Positions 6,923-14,964 of a stretch of DNA of 33,707 bases are shown here, in pieces. The translations under genes were made by a program, and so were the position numbers. The DNA lies in contig RFVF01000051.1 of the NCBI GenBank assembly GCA_009922615.1, positions 1 through 33,707 of the forward strand. The letters are read 5' to 3'. Numbering within the stretch: the stretch's first letter is position 1; every line of letters starts with the position of its first letter. Source of the stretch: Pseudomonadota bacterium (GTDB lineage: Bacteria > Verrucomicrobiota > Verrucomicrobiia > Limisphaerales > SXTU01). Below the pieces are notes generated by a model. It was not told where the DNA came from. It did no database searches and was given only the letters and a program-made list of their open reading frames with translations.

Positions 6923-7940
6923 CGGTGAAGCTCCAAGCTCCAAGCTCCAAGCCCCAACGGTGGAACCGGAGAATGCGGCGGGCCAGATTCATCTCAGCCC
7001 CAACCAACGAGCGTGGCGGCGGTTTCGGAGCAATAAGTTCGCCTCAGCGTGTGGCATGCTGCTGGCAACGCTGCTCGGCGTGATTCTGCTCTGGCCGGCG
7101 CTGTCGTTGCCCACGGTGGCAAAGGTGATGCCGGGCTTTCTCTCCGCTGGTTTGCACACGCCGAACGAGCACTCTCCCGAAACCTTCGCACCGCCGAGTG
7201 GCAAGCACTGGTTCGGCACGGACATCCACGGACGGGACATTTTCAGCCGGGTGATTTACGGAGCGCGCGTGTCGCTGCTGGTCGGCGCGGTGGGTGCGTG
7301 CGTGAGCCTCGTCATCGGCGTGCTGTGGGGCGCGGTGGCGGGATACCTCGGCGGGCGATGGGACGCCTGGCTGATGCGTGTGGTGGACGTGCTGTATTCG
7401 TTGCCCAGTATCATCTTCGTCATCGTCCTCATCACCACACTGCACGGCGCGCTCGACAAGTTGCAGTCCGCCGGGAAGCTCACGGTGACGATGCGCGACA
7501 CGGCAAAGTTCATCGGCCTCTTCGTCGGCCTCGGAGCGGTGTCATGGCTCACGATGGCGCGCATCGTGCGCGGGCAGGTGCTGTCGCTGCGCACGCGGCA
7601 GTTCGTGGATGCCAGCCGCGCATTGGGCGCGACGCACACGCAAATCCTCTTCCGCCACATCCTGCCGAACATCACCGGCATCATCATCGTGTATCTGATG
7701 CTGCTTGTGCCGGCGATCATCCTCTACGAGTCGTTCCTGAGCTACCTCGGCCTCGGCATTCAACCGCCGCAGGCCAGCCTCGGCTCGCTCATCGCGGACG
7801 GCGCGGCGCAGATCAACCCCATCCGCATCTACTGGTGGCTGCTGGTCTTCCCTTGCACGGTGCTGGTGAGCACGTTGCTGGCGTTGAACTTTTTCGGTGA
7901 TGGCCTGCGTGACGCCTTCGACCCGCGCGGCGATCGTTGA
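6915..7940 (+). CDS. oppC: Peptide ABC transporter permease, OppC type
   Basis: Second inner-membrane permease subunit, 341 residues. It has an OppC-type N-terminal region (PNQRAWRRFRSNKFAS before the first membrane segment), the block FGTDIHGRDIFSRVIYGARV, and an EAA loop FVDASRALGATHTQILFRH followed by LSYLGLGIQPPQASLG. All are standard for the DppC/OppC family. ATG 6915 overlaps oppB by 8 bp. The first codons run through four copies of a 7-bp repeat (AAGCTCC, 6928-6955); GTG 6960 is an in-frame start downstream of it. It pairs with OppB to form the channel and would need ATPases encoded elsewhere. Confidence 0.93.
   Translation: MSSGEAPSSKLQAPTVEPENAAGQIHLSPNQRAWRRFRSNKFASACGMLLATLLGVILLWPALSLPTVAKVMPGFLSAGLHTPNEHSPETFAPPSGKHWFGTDIHGRDIFSRVIYGARVSLLVGAVGACVSLVIGVLWGAVAGYLGGRWDAWLMRVVDVLYSLPSIIFVIVLITTLHGALDKLQSAGKLTVTMRDTAKFIGLFVGLGAVSWLTMARIVRGQVLSLRTRQFVDASRALGATHTQILFRHILPNITGIIIVYLMLLVPAIILYESFLSYLGLGIQPPQASLGSLIADGAAQINPIRIYWWLLVFPCTVLVSTLLALNFFGDGLRDAFDPRGDR
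6928..6955 (+). repeat. 7-bp tandem repeat in the 5' end of oppC
   Basis: Four consecutive units, AAGCTCC three times then AAGCCCC, occupy 6928-6955 just after the oppC ATG. Because 7 is not a multiple of 3, a change in copy number would shift the oppC frame if translation starts at 6915, but not if it starts at GTG 6960. Confidence 0.8.
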
Positions 7941-7996
7941 GCAAACCCTCGCACAACGCGCTTTCCCTCTGTATCGCCGCCCGCTATACGAAGCAC

Positions 7997-8857
7997 ATGA
8001 AACACGTCTTCCACGCTCTTGCGCTCATCCCGCTCCTCAGCCTTGCCGCCTCCGCAGCCGATGCCGGCACGGGCACGAGCTTCAAAGGTCCCATCGGCCT
8101 CCAGCTCTACAGCCTGCGCGGCATCGCTACGCAGAATCCGCCCAAGGCGCTCGCGCAGACCAAAGCCTTCGGCCTCACGCTCGTGGAGACGGCAGGCACC
8201 TACAACCTCCCGCCGGACAAGTTCAAGGCGCTTCTGGCCGAACACGGATTGAAGCCTATCAGCGGGCATTTCCCCTACGATCGTTGGAAGTCCGAGCCCG
8301 AGAAAGTCCTCGCGGAGGCGCAAGCCATCGGCCTTCAATACGCCGGGTGCGCGTGGATCACTCACAAGGCACCGTTCAACGAAGCCACCGCCCGTGAAGC
8401 CGCCGCTGTCTTCAACAAGGCGGGCGAACTCGCTGCGAAACTGGGCATCAAAGTCTTCTACCACGCGCACGGCTTTGAGTTTCAGCCGCACGGCGACGGC
8501 ACGTTGCTCGACTTGTTGATGAAGGAAACCAACCCGAAGCACGTGAGCTTCCAGATGGACGTGCTGTGGGTTGTCTTCCCCGGCCAGGACCCGGTGCAGT
8601 TGCTCAAGAAGTATCCCGGTCGCTGGGACTTGATGCACCTCAAGGACCTGAAGAAAGGCGTGAAGACCGGTGAACTCACCGGCAAGACCGACGTGGCCAA
8701 CGACGTCACCCTCGGCACTGGTCAGATGAACTGGCCCGCCATCCTCAAGGCCGCGCAGGAGAGCGGTGTGAAATACTACTTCATCGAGGACGAGTCCCCG
8801 AGCGTCGTGGAGCAGGTGCCGCAGACGCTGAAATTCCTGAGCCAGGTGAAGTTCTGA
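7997..8857 (+). CDS. Secreted sugar phosphate isomerase/epimerase-like protein (AP-endonuclease-2 TIM barrel)
   Basis: 286 residues, with a signal peptide ending near LAASAADAG. The body is a xylose-isomerase-like TIM barrel: IGLQLYSLRG at the start, a metal-site-like FYHAHGFEFQP, then FQMDVLWVVFPGQDP and WDLMHLKDLKKG towards the end. Such exported members are abundant in Verrucomicrobia and Planctomycetes and probably act on sugars or sugar acids; the exact substrate cannot be told. ATG 7997 is preferred because it gives the signal peptide; the frame is open to 7937, overlapping the oppC end, but that start would put extra polar residues before the signal. It lies 56 bp after oppC on the same strand. 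Confidence 0.85.
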   Translation: MKHVFHALALIPLLSLAASAADAGTGTSFKGPIGLQLYSLRGIATQNPPKALAQTKAFGLTLVETAGTYNLPPDKFKALLAEHGLKPISGHFPYDRWKSEPEKVLAEAQAIGLQYAGCAWITHKAPFNEATAREAAAVFNKAGELAAKLGIKVFYHAHGFEFQPHGDGTLLDLLMKETNPKHVSFQMDVLWVVFPGQDPVQLLKKYPGRWDLMHLKDLKKGVKTGELTGKTDVANDVTLGTGQMNWPAILKAAQESGVKYYFIEDESPSVVEQVPQTLKFLSQVKF

Positions 8858-8892
8858 ACGACTGCTGCCCAAGCCCGGTGTTCACCTGAGTC

Positions 8893-9519
8893 ATGCGACG
8901 CGGACACTGGCTTTTGTTGATGGCACTGCTGGGCCTTGGGGCCTGGCTCTGGCTGCGGTCCGGCAAGGTGGCGAGCTACATCAACTTCCCGCCGAAAGCC
9001 ACTGGCGACTGGGTGGCTTTTGGCGACAGCCTGACGCAGGGATACGGTGCGAACGAAGGCGCGGACTATCCCACGCAGTTGGCCAAAAGTTTGCGGGTCA
9101 GGATCCGCAACCTCGGTGTCTCCGGTCACACCACCGCCGACGGCCTCGCACGACTCGATCAAGCAACGCAACTTCAGCCCCGTGTTGTGCTGCTCTGCCT
9201 CGGCGGCAACGACTCGTTGCGCGGTGTGCCGGCGGAGCAGACGTTCGCCAACCTTGGCACGATGATTGACCGGTTCCACGCGACCGGCTCGTTTGTCGTC
9301 CTGCTTGGCGTGCGCAGCGTCGGGCTCTCGGACCAGAACGCGAAGCGCTTCGAGCAGCTCGCGAAAACCAAACGCGTGCTGCTCGTGCCCAACATTCTCA
9401 ATGGTATCCTTTTCAACCCCAAGTTGATGTCCGACGAAATCCATCCCAACGATCAAGGCTACGCCCGCATCGTTGAGCGGGTGGAGGAGGTGCTGCTGCC
9501 GTTGCTGCCGAAGTTGTAG
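8893..9519 (+). CDS. GDSL-type esterase/lipase, membrane-anchored or exported (arylesterase/TesA-like)
   Basis: 208 residues. An N-terminal hydrophobic segment (LLLMALLGLGAWLWL) after MRRGHW suggests a signal anchor or signal peptide. The SGNH hydrolase blocks are clear: block I VAFGDSLTQGYG with nucleophile Ser46, block II Gly in NLGVSGHTTADG, block III LGGNDSLRG with Asn, and block V DEIHPN with Asp181 and His184. This order and spacing fit the TesA/arylesterase group, which hydrolyses thioesters or short esters. It follows the isomerase-like gene by 35 bp on the same strand and faces mtnP across 13 bp. The natural substrate is unknown. Confidence 0.88.
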   Translation: MRRGHWLLLMALLGLGAWLWLRSGKVASYINFPPKATGDWVAFGDSLTQGYGANEGADYPTQLAKSLRVRIRNLGVSGHTTADGLARLDQATQLQPRVVLLCLGGNDSLRGVPAEQTFANLGTMIDRFHATGSFVVLLGVRSVGLSDQNAKRFEQLAKTKRVLLVPNILNGILFNPKLMSDEIHPNDQGYARIVERVEEVLLPLLPKL

Positions 9520-9532
9520 CCGCCGGTTGCAA

Positions 9533-10396
9533 CTACAAATACTTCGCCAGCAGCGGCGCGAGTTCCTTCTTCGTCTTCGCCGGCCACAACTTCGGATCGG
9601 TCATGATGGCGTTGCGCAAGGCATCGTGACACGGCCAGTTCGGCTCCGTGGGAATCTGCGGCAGGACCTGGCGGATGACGCTTTGGGCGGTGGCGGCGTT
9701 GCGCTTGAGATTGTCGAGGACCATCTCGACGGTTACGTGCGCTTCATCGGCTTTCCAGCAATCGTAGTCGGTGATCATCGCCATCGTGGCATAGGCGATC
9801 TCGGCTTCCCGCGCGCACTTGGCCTCGCCGAGGTTGGTCATGCCGATGACGTCGTAGCCAAGCCGGTGGTTGGTGAGCGATTCGGCGCGGGTGCTGAAGG
9901 CCGGGCCTTCCATGTTCACGTAGGTGCCGCCGTCGTGGACGCGGGCTTTCTGGGCCTTGGCGGATTTCAGGAGAATTTGCCGCAGCTCCTCGCAGATCGG
10001 GTCCGCAAAAGCGACGTGTGCCACGATGCCACGCCCGAAGAACGTGTGCTCAAAGTCGCGCTTGGTGCGGTCGAGAAACTGATCGGGCAGGACGACGTCG
10101 CAGGGGCGATACCTGGCTTGCAGCGAGCCGACGGCGCTGACGCTGATGGCCCAGTGGACGCCGAGGGACTTCAAGGCCCAGAGATTCGCGCGGTGGTTCA
10201 ATTCACTCGGAAGCAGCCGGTGCCCACGCGCGTGGCGCGGGAGGAAGACGACGTCTCGGCCCGAGAGCCGGCCGGTGAGAAGTTCGTCAGAAGGGTCGCC
10301 GAAAGGGGTTTTGACCTTCACCCACTTCTGCTGGGTGAAGCCTTCGATGTGATAGAGTCCACTGCCGCCGATGATGCCGATGCGATGTATCGCCAT
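9533..10396 (-). CDS. mtnP: S-methyl-5'-thioadenosine phosphorylase
   Basis: Cytoplasmic enzyme that cleaves methylthioadenosine with phosphate to adenine and 5-methylthioribose 1-phosphate in methionine salvage. Visible features: IGIIGGSGLY at the N-terminus (phosphate-binding), FLPRHARGHRLLPSELNHRA, SAVGSLQ, YVNMEGPAFSTRAES and IGMTNLGEAKCAREAEI, with ITDYDCW as in MTAP rather than purine nucleoside phosphorylase. Length 287 is normal. ATG at 10396 gives the conserved start MAIHRIG; the open frame extends 14 codons upstream without family sequence. No other methionine-salvage gene is adjacent. It converges with the GDSL gene. Confidence 0.93.
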   Translation of the reverse strand: MAIHRIGIIGGSGLYHIEGFTQQKWVKVKTPFGDPSDELLTGRLSGRDVVFLPRHARGHRLLPSELNHRANLWALKSLGVHWAISVSAVGSLQARYRPCDVVLPDQFLDRTKRDFEHTFFGRGIVAHVAFADPICEELRQILLKSAKAQKARVHDGGTYVNMEGPAFSTRAESLTNHRLGYDVIGMTNLGEAKCAREAEIAYATMAMITDYDCWKADEAHVTVEMVLDNLKRNAATAQSVIRQVLPQIPTEPNWPCHDALRNAIMTDPKLWPAKTKKELAPLLAKYL

Positions 10397-10456
10397 GGGC
10401 GCGGAGCTTACCGAAGGAGCCGTGGACCGCGCTAGCAAATGCGGCGAAGTAGCGGG

Positions 10457-11206
10457 TCAGTAGTAATTCGGGGCGTTGCCCGTCCACCGGAGTTGGATGT
10501 CTGCCCCCCGGTGCTGCTCCACATGTCCGTCGCCATGGAGCAGATTTACGGAGTCCACCTTGTTGTTCCAAGGATGGCCGTCCGCGTTGCCGACGAGGCT
10601 GGTGCAGTGGTCTGTCAGGATAGGCATGGTGGAGGCGTTCGCATCATCCATGCGGGCTGGCCAGTAGGGCAGGACAGCTCCGGCGTTCGTGTTGACGGGG
10701 AACAAATTGGCCATGCTGCCGTTGCCGCGAGGCACCCACCAATCCTGCGTTAGGATGACTGCAAACCGCGTGTAAGCGCGGCAGAAATACGCGTTCGCAT
10801 CAGCAGTGGACGTCATTTTATGTCCTAGATTTGCCTGAACCCATGTATCTGCGGCGCTGATTTCCAGATTGCGAACCGGACAAAACAGCAACGGCAAGCT
10901 AACGCCATAAAGAGTCATGGTCGGAACCATATTCGAGGGGATGTCATGCGTATTGCCACCCACGCCGCCCCAAGTGGAGTCTGTGAAAAATCTCCCGTCG
11001 TAGTCCGTAGCGTAGGCGTAGGTCGCAATTCCCCATTGCCGATAATTAGAAGTGCACTGGGTCACCTTGGCCCTGAACTTAGCCCGCCCTAATGCGGGCA
11101 ACAGCATCCCCGCCAGGATCGCGATGATGGCGATCACGACGAGCAGTTCGATCAGGGTGAAGGCGCTGGCCGCAAGGCGGCTTTGGAGCGGGCGTGGTTG
11201 ACGCAT
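10457..11206 (-). CDS. Pseudopilin-like protein with N-methylation motif and H-x9-DG-type C-terminus
   Basis: 249 residues. The N-terminus has the type IV pilin/type II secretion prepilin motif: a short basic leader, then [20 protein letters not shown] and LLPALGRAK, cleaved by prepilin peptidase before Phe. The C-terminus ([15 protein letters not shown]) resembles the H-x9-DG processing-associated domain of the large verrucomicrobial and planctomycete families of pseudopilin-like secreted proteins. The middle is rich in aromatic residues and a few Cys. ATG 11206 is used; TTG 11215 is the other option. It is a solitary gene without secretion machinery beside it. Such proteins occur in many copies per genome with unknown individual roles. 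Confidence 0.85.
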   Translation of the reverse strand: MRQPRPLQSRLAASAFTLIELLVVIAIIAILAGMLLPALGRAKFRAKVTQCTSNYRQWGIATYAYATDYDGRFFTDSTWGGVGGNTHDIPSNMVPTMTLYGVSLPLLFCPVRNLEISAADTWVQANLGHKMTSTADANAYFCRAYTRFAVILTQDWWVPRGNGSMANLFPVNTNAGAVLPYWPARMDDANASTMPILTDHCTSLVGNADGHPWNNKVDSVNLLHGDGHVEQHRGADIQLRWTGNAPNYY

Positions 11207-11324
11207 GGCGAGCAAGTCACTGATGGACGGCAGTCGCTCGTCGCGTGTTCACCGTCTGTGCCGCCGGACCTGCAGTTAGTTTGCGGTTGAATCTTCCCCA
11301 CCTCCTCCGCCACATTCGCGCCCG

Positions 11325-11879
11325 ATGAAAAGTCAGTTCACCGGCCCGGTCTTTGTCGTGCGCGACAACATCGACACCGACCAGATCATTCCCGCGCAGT
11401 ATCTCACCCTCGTGCCCACCATCCCGGCGGAATACGAGAAGCTCGGCAGCTACGCGCTCATTGGCCTGCCCGACGCTCAATATCCGACGCGCTTCGTGAA
11501 GGCCGGCCAGCTTGACAGCGACTACCCGATCATCGTTGGCGGGAAGAATTTCGGCTGTGGCAGCTCCCGCGAGCATGCGCCTATCGCGCTCGGGTCCGCC
11601 GGCTGCCGCGTCGTGTTGGCCGAGAGTTTCGCACGCATTTTCTTCCGCAACAGCGTCGCCACCGGCGAGCTGTATCCCTGCGAGTTGACCACCCGCCTCT
11701 GCGATGTGCTCAAGACCGGCGAAGTCGTCACCGTGGACCTTGACGCGCAGACCGTGACCGTAGTCGCGACGGGCCAGGTGCATTCCTTCAAGCCCCTCGG
11801 CGACGTGCGGCCGGTGGTGGATGCCGGCGGGCTGTTCAACTTCGCGCGCAAGAGCGGCATGATCCCCGCCGCTGCGTAG
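11325..11879 (+). CDS. leuD: 3-isopropylmalate dehydratase small subunit
   Basis: Swivel domain subunit of the leucine-pathway isomerase that interconverts 2- and 3-isopropylmalate with the iron-sulfur LeuC subunit. Motifs: DNIDTDQIIPAQYL near the N-terminus, GGKNFGCGSSREHAPIAL in the middle, FARIFFRNSVATGELYP, and a C-terminal VVDAGGLFNFARKSGM. Length 184 fits the short LeuD/HacB type. leuC is not in the window, so the subunits are unlinked here or leuC lies elsewhere. The gre-like gene starts 29 bp downstream on the same strand. Confidence 0.93.
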   Translation: MKSQFTGPVFVVRDNIDTDQIIPAQYLTLVPTIPAEYEKLGSYALIGLPDAQYPTRFVKAGQLDSDYPIIVGGKNFGCGSSREHAPIALGSAGCRVVLAESFARIFFRNSVATGELYPCELTTRLCDVLKTGEVVTVDLDAQTVTVVATGQVHSFKPLGDVRPVVDAGGLFNFARKSGMIPAAA

Positions 11880-11908
11880 GCCCTCGCCCTGCCGCTGCTG
11901 GCTCGCCC

Positions 11909-12448
11909 GTGAGCAAGGCCTTCACCCGCGAAGACGATGCGCCGGAGACGCCCGCAGTCGTCCGGCGTAACTCCTCGCTGCCGCCCGGCACGCAGAACTT
12001 GATGACGCCCGATGGCGTTCAAAAACTTCGCGCCGAACTCGCCGAGGTGCGGACCGCCCACGAACTGCTCCGCGCCACGCGAGGCGATCCCGACAAACCC
12101 CAGAAACTCGCCGCGCTTGAGCAACGCGCGGTGGCGCTTGACGATTGCCTGCGCACCGCGTCCGTCGTGCAACCGCCCGCCACACCGGATGGCCGCGTGC
12201 GCTTCGGGGCCACCGTCACGGTGCGTGAGTCCGACGGCACCGAGACGCGGCATCGCATCGTGGGCGTGGATGAAGTGGATTTCGACCGTGGCTGGGTGAG
12301 CTGGCTCTCGCCCATCGCCAAGGCCCTGCTGAACAAGTCCGTTGGCCAACGCGTGCGGCTGCGGGTGCCCGGCGGTGAGAAGGATTTGGAAATCGTCCAC
12401 GTGGCTTACGACAGCTCAACACCAGCCAGTCTGGAAAAATTGGTGTAA
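11909..12448 (+). CDS. GreA/GreB-family transcription factor with shortened N-terminal coiled coil
   Basis: 179 residues starting at GTG 11909. The start MSKAFTREDD is shared by GreB-like proteins. A coiled coil follows (MTPDGVQKLRAELAEV to ALDDCLRTASVV), then the C-terminal FKBP-like Gre domain: RVRFGATVTVRESDG, HRIVGVDEVDFDRGWVSW, SPIAKALLNKSVGQRVRLRV. Gre factors insert the coiled coil into the RNA polymerase secondary channel to rescue backtracked complexes. Here the coil is about a dozen residues shorter than in GreA/GreB and lacks the acidic tip block (GDxxENAxY-like), so transcript cleavage may not be supported; it may compete for the channel or act like Rnk/Gfh-type relatives. The functional assignment is inference. 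Confidence 0.8.
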   Translation: MSKAFTREDDAPETPAVVRRNSSLPPGTQNLMTPDGVQKLRAELAEVRTAHELLRATRGDPDKPQKLAALEQRAVALDDCLRTASVVQPPATPDGRVRFGATVTVRESDGTETRHRIVGVDEVDFDRGWVSWLSPIAKALLNKSVGQRVRLRVPGGEKDLEIVHVAYDSSTPASLEKLV

Positions 12449-12499
12449 TCACAGGCTTCCCCCGGCGTCTCCTTCCGCGAACGACCGAAACCAACCATC

Positions 12500-13099
12500 A
12501 TGAAAAAACTCCTCCTCCTCACCGCCCTCTGCTCTGCACTCACCGCTGTCGCCCAAGAAAAAGTCCCCGCCGAAGAAGTCCAGAAGATCGCCCGCCGCGT
12601 GCTCGAACAAGTCGGCGAAGTGAAGGACGCGCAGCTCAAGATCACCCCCGATATCGAGCATGCAGACGCTCTGAAGGCGGGAGAAGCCGGCATCCTCGTC
12701 CTGCCCGACAAAAAACTCACCGCCGAGGTGTTGGAGAAAGCAGGCACGGAGTTCGTGCCCGTCGGCCAGCTCTACTTCAAATCCGTCGCCCCCGCCAAGG
12801 ACGGTCGCGTCACCGCCAACGACAAGCTCCGCGTCGTGACCTTCGACGACAAGGGCAACTCCATTCGCATTCCGCTCTGTCTGCTCGGGGCGAGAAAGCG
12901 TGACGGTCAGTTGGAGCTCGTCGTCTTCGGCAGCGAGAAAACTCCGCTTGCGCAACTGCCCCTGAAAAAGGCCGAGGGCAGCTCCGGCAACCCGATCGAA
13001 CTCAGCGGCGAGAAGCAAGGCGACGACACCGGAGCGCTCACGTTGAGCCTCGTGGGCAAATACAAGGCTGTGCTTCTGGTGATGAAGCAGGCGGACTGA
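12500..13099 (+). CDS. Small secreted protein of unknown function
   Basis: 199 residues with a clear signal peptide (MKKLLLLTALCSALTAVAQ, cleavage probably after AVA). The mature part is mixed alpha/beta, without Cys pairs or recognisable catalytic motifs; it begins EKVPAEEVQKIARRVLEQ and includes ILVLPDKKLTAEVLEKAG and IRIPLCLLGARKRDG. I do not recognise the family. It lies 51 bp after the gre-like gene on the same strand and is followed by a strong terminator-like hairpin, so it is the last gene of its unit. Confidence 0.7.
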   Translation: MKKLLLLTALCSALTAVAQEKVPAEEVQKIARRVLEQVGEVKDAQLKITPDIEHADALKAGEAGILVLPDKKLTAEVLEKAGTEFVPVGQLYFKSVAPAKDGRVTANDKLRVVTFDDKGNSIRIPLCLLGARKRDGQLELVVFGSEKTPLAQLPLKKAEGSSGNPIELSGEKQGDDTGALTLSLVGKYKAVLLVMKQAD

Positions 13100-13124
13100 G
13101 CCATTCGCGCCTGCCCGCAGCCAG

Positions 13125-13148
13125 CCCCGGCCCGTGCGGCCGGGGTTT
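13125..13148 (+). terminator. Rho-independent terminator after the secreted-protein gene
   Basis: Perfect 8-bp GC stem CCCCGGCC (13125-13132) and GGCCGGGG (13138-13145) with a 5-nt loop, followed by TTTGCGTTTG. It lies between the convergent genes ending at 13099 (+) and 13161 (-). Confidence 0.75.
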
Positions 13149-13160
13149 GCGTTTGCTGAC

Positions 13161-14033
13161 TCAACCGGCGCTGCGCTGCAACTGCCGCCGGTATTCGCGC
13201 GGGGTTCGGTGCATGAGTTCGCGAAACCGGCGGTTGAAGTTTGGCAGGTTGCAAAAACCGCAGTCCAACGCCACGTCCGTCACCTTGCGTTCCTCGTCGG
13301 CCAGCAGCCGGCAGGCCCGGCCCACGCGCAGTTCGTTCACGTATTCCGGCAGCGTTTTGCCCGTGCGCAATTTGAAGAACCGGCTGAACGCGCCTTCGCT
13401 CAGATGCGCCGCGCGGGCGACAGTCGCCCGGTCAATCGTCCCCGTCAGGTGCGCGTGGATGTGCGCGATCACCCGCGCCATGCGGCCTTGATCGGCGCTA
13501 GCGAGGTTTGGCACGAAGCCCGCACTGGCGATGGGCTGCACGTCGCGCGCTCGTGCCAGCAAGTCGAGGATACCCAGCAGCTCCGCCACCCGCGCCAGCC
13601 CTTGCAGCCCTGCGAGGCGTGGTAACCGCTCCGCCACTGCGTCCCGCGTGCGGCCGGTGATATGCAGCCCGCGCCCCGCCCGCCGGAGCAGCCGCTGCAC
13701 GGGCTCCGCTTCGGGAAGTTCGAGAAAATCCCGGCCCAGCCATGTGTCGAGAAAGCGCACGACGATGGCATGCACGGCCGCGCGCCCACCGCCGGAATCC
13801 TGCTGCCAGACGTGCGGGAGATTGGCCCCGACCAGCACGAGATCGCCGGGCGTGAGCGGCGTGATGTTATCGCCGACGAGCCGGTAGCCGGTGCTCTTGA
13901 TGACCAGAGTGATCTGAAATTCGGGGTGGAAGTGCCACGTCGCCCCGTAACCCGGTCCACGCACGACTTCGCAGTGAAAGGATTCCCACTGGCGTTGCGG
14001 CGTCTGCTCGAAAACGGGTTTCACCTCGAACAA
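13161..14033 (-). CDS. AraC-family transcriptional regulator with N-terminal cupin
   Basis: 290 residues. The N-terminal half is a cupin-like sensing domain (YGATWHFHPEFQITLVI, then LTPGDLVLVGANLPHVW), a type often sensing sugars. The C-terminal 100 residues carry the double helix-turn-helix: TIDRATVARAAHLSEGAFSR (first HTH) and VTDVALDCGFCNLPNFNRRF with the AraC signature ending in RTPREYRRQL. The start is uncertain: TTG 14033 is the longest start, directly after the T-run of the upstream terminator, and GTG 14024 is the other option. Neither has a clear ribosome-binding site. The regulated genes are unknown. Confidence 0.9.
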   Translation of the reverse strand: MFEVKPVFEQTPQRQWESFHCEVVRGPGYGATWHFHPEFQITLVIKSTGYRLVGDNITPLTPGDLVLVGANLPHVWQQDSGGGRAAVHAIVVRFLDTWLGRDFLELPEAEPVQRLLRRAGRGLHITGRTRDAVAERLPRLAGLQGLARVAELLGILDLLARARDVQPIASAGFVPNLASADQGRMARVIAHIHAHLTGTIDRATVARAAHLSEGAFSRFFKLRTGKTLPEYVNELRVGRACRLLADEERKVTDVALDCGFCNLPNFNRRFRELMHRTPREYRRQLQRSAG

Positions 14034-14070
14034 AAAATCCCGCCCTCCCGGCGGGGCCGAAGGGGCGGGA
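14032..14070 (-). terminator. Rho-independent terminator of the NIPSNAP gene (minus strand)
   Basis: Read on the minus strand, TCCCGCCC (14070-14063) pairs with GGGCGGGA (14045-14038) and is followed at once by six T residues (14037-14032). It is a classic intrinsic terminator 22 bp past the stop at 14093. Its T-run touches the TTG start proposed for the AraC gene. Confidence 0.85.
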
Positions 14071-14092
14071 GTGAGAAACGTATGCCACCGGT

Positions 14093-14866
14093 TTACTTGA
14101 CCGGCGAATAGTCGGTCGGCACGAGGAAGACGGATTTCACGCCGCCCTTGATGGTCAGCGAGCCGCCGGCCTTTTCCTCGGAGGCCTTGCGGGCGACCTG
14201 CCAGTCGGGGTCTTTGCCGAAGTTACCAAACGACGCCTTTGCCGCGTCCTGACTGGCGTGCGCAAGGAGGTAAATGAGCGTGTTGTCCTTGTCCGGCGGG
14301 CTAGCGGCACCCTTCTGGTCGGCGAGCGGCGTCCAGTAGGCCACGTTGGTCATGCCGTGCTTGGCGAAAAGCTTCACGGTGTGGTCACGGAAACGGGCGT
14401 TGAGATTCGGCAGGCGGCCCGGCTCGGTGGTATAGGTGCGCAGCTCGAAGACTCGGTTGCCGACGTTCTCGGCCTTGGCCAGCGGCGAGTAATCCGTCGC
14501 GCCGAGGTAAACGGACTCAACCTTCGCGACGAGTTTGCCGTTGGCTTCGGACGCTTTGTGGGCCTTCTGCCAGTCAGGGTCAGCCATGAAGGCCTTCCAC
14601 GAGGCGTTGCGGGCTTCGAGGCTCGGGTAGGCGAGGAAGTAGATCAGTTTGCGCTCGGGGTTGTCACCGATTGGGACGAAGTAGCCGAGGCTGGTGATGC
14701 CGTGCTTCTCGAAGAGTTTTAACGTGTGGTCGCGGAAGCGGGCGTGCAGCGCGTCGAGCTTGCCCTCGGGCGCGTAATAGACGCGCATCTCGAAGCAGCG
14801 CGTGTCGGCGGCAGCGGCGACGGTGGTGACAATCAATAGGGCTAGCAGCGACAGAAGCGATTTCAT
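14093..14866 (-). CDS. Secreted protein with two NIPSNAP domains
   Basis: 257 residues: signal peptide MKSLLSLLALLIVTTVAAAA, then two tandem homologous halves. The first reads CFEMRVYYAPEGKLDALHAR, FRDHTLKLFEKHGITSLGYF, IYFLAYPSLEARNASW and ADPDWQKA. The second reads VFELRTYTTEPGRLPNLNAR, FRDHTVKLFAKHGMTNVAYW, IYLLAHASQDAAKASF and KDPDWQVA. These are NIPSNAP-type (dimeric alpha/beta barrel-like) units, common as exported proteins in Verrucomicrobia; the biochemical role is not known. ATG 14866 is chosen because it begins the signal peptide. A strong terminator follows the gene. Confidence 0.88.
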   Translation of the reverse strand: MKSLLSLLALLIVTTVAAAADTRCFEMRVYYAPEGKLDALHARFRDHTLKLFEKHGITSLGYFVPIGDNPERKLIYFLAYPSLEARNASWKAFMADPDWQKAHKASEANGKLVAKVESVYLGATDYSPLAKAENVGNRVFELRTYTTEPGRLPNLNARFRDHTVKLFAKHGMTNVAYWTPLADQKGAASPPDKDNTLIYLLAHASQDAAKASFGNFGKDPDWQVARKASEEKAGGSLTIKGGVKSVFLVPTDYSPVK

Positions 14867-14964
14867 GTGTGGCACGGATGGTGGCGGAGAGCGGGGGAGA
14901 GGCAAGGAATTTCCCGGGCGGAATTGCTTTCCGCCGGAAAGGCCTTGCCCTACAACCGCCCGCC

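Noticed and set aside
9513..9538. Hairpin TTGTAG/CTACAA between the GDSL and mtnP genes as a terminator
   Set aside because: Only six base pairs, a 13-nt loop and no T-run; too weak to claim.
13469..13960. Minus-strand frame inside the AraC gene
   Set aside because: Out-of-frame shadow; the AraC frame contains the complete cupin and HTH motifs.
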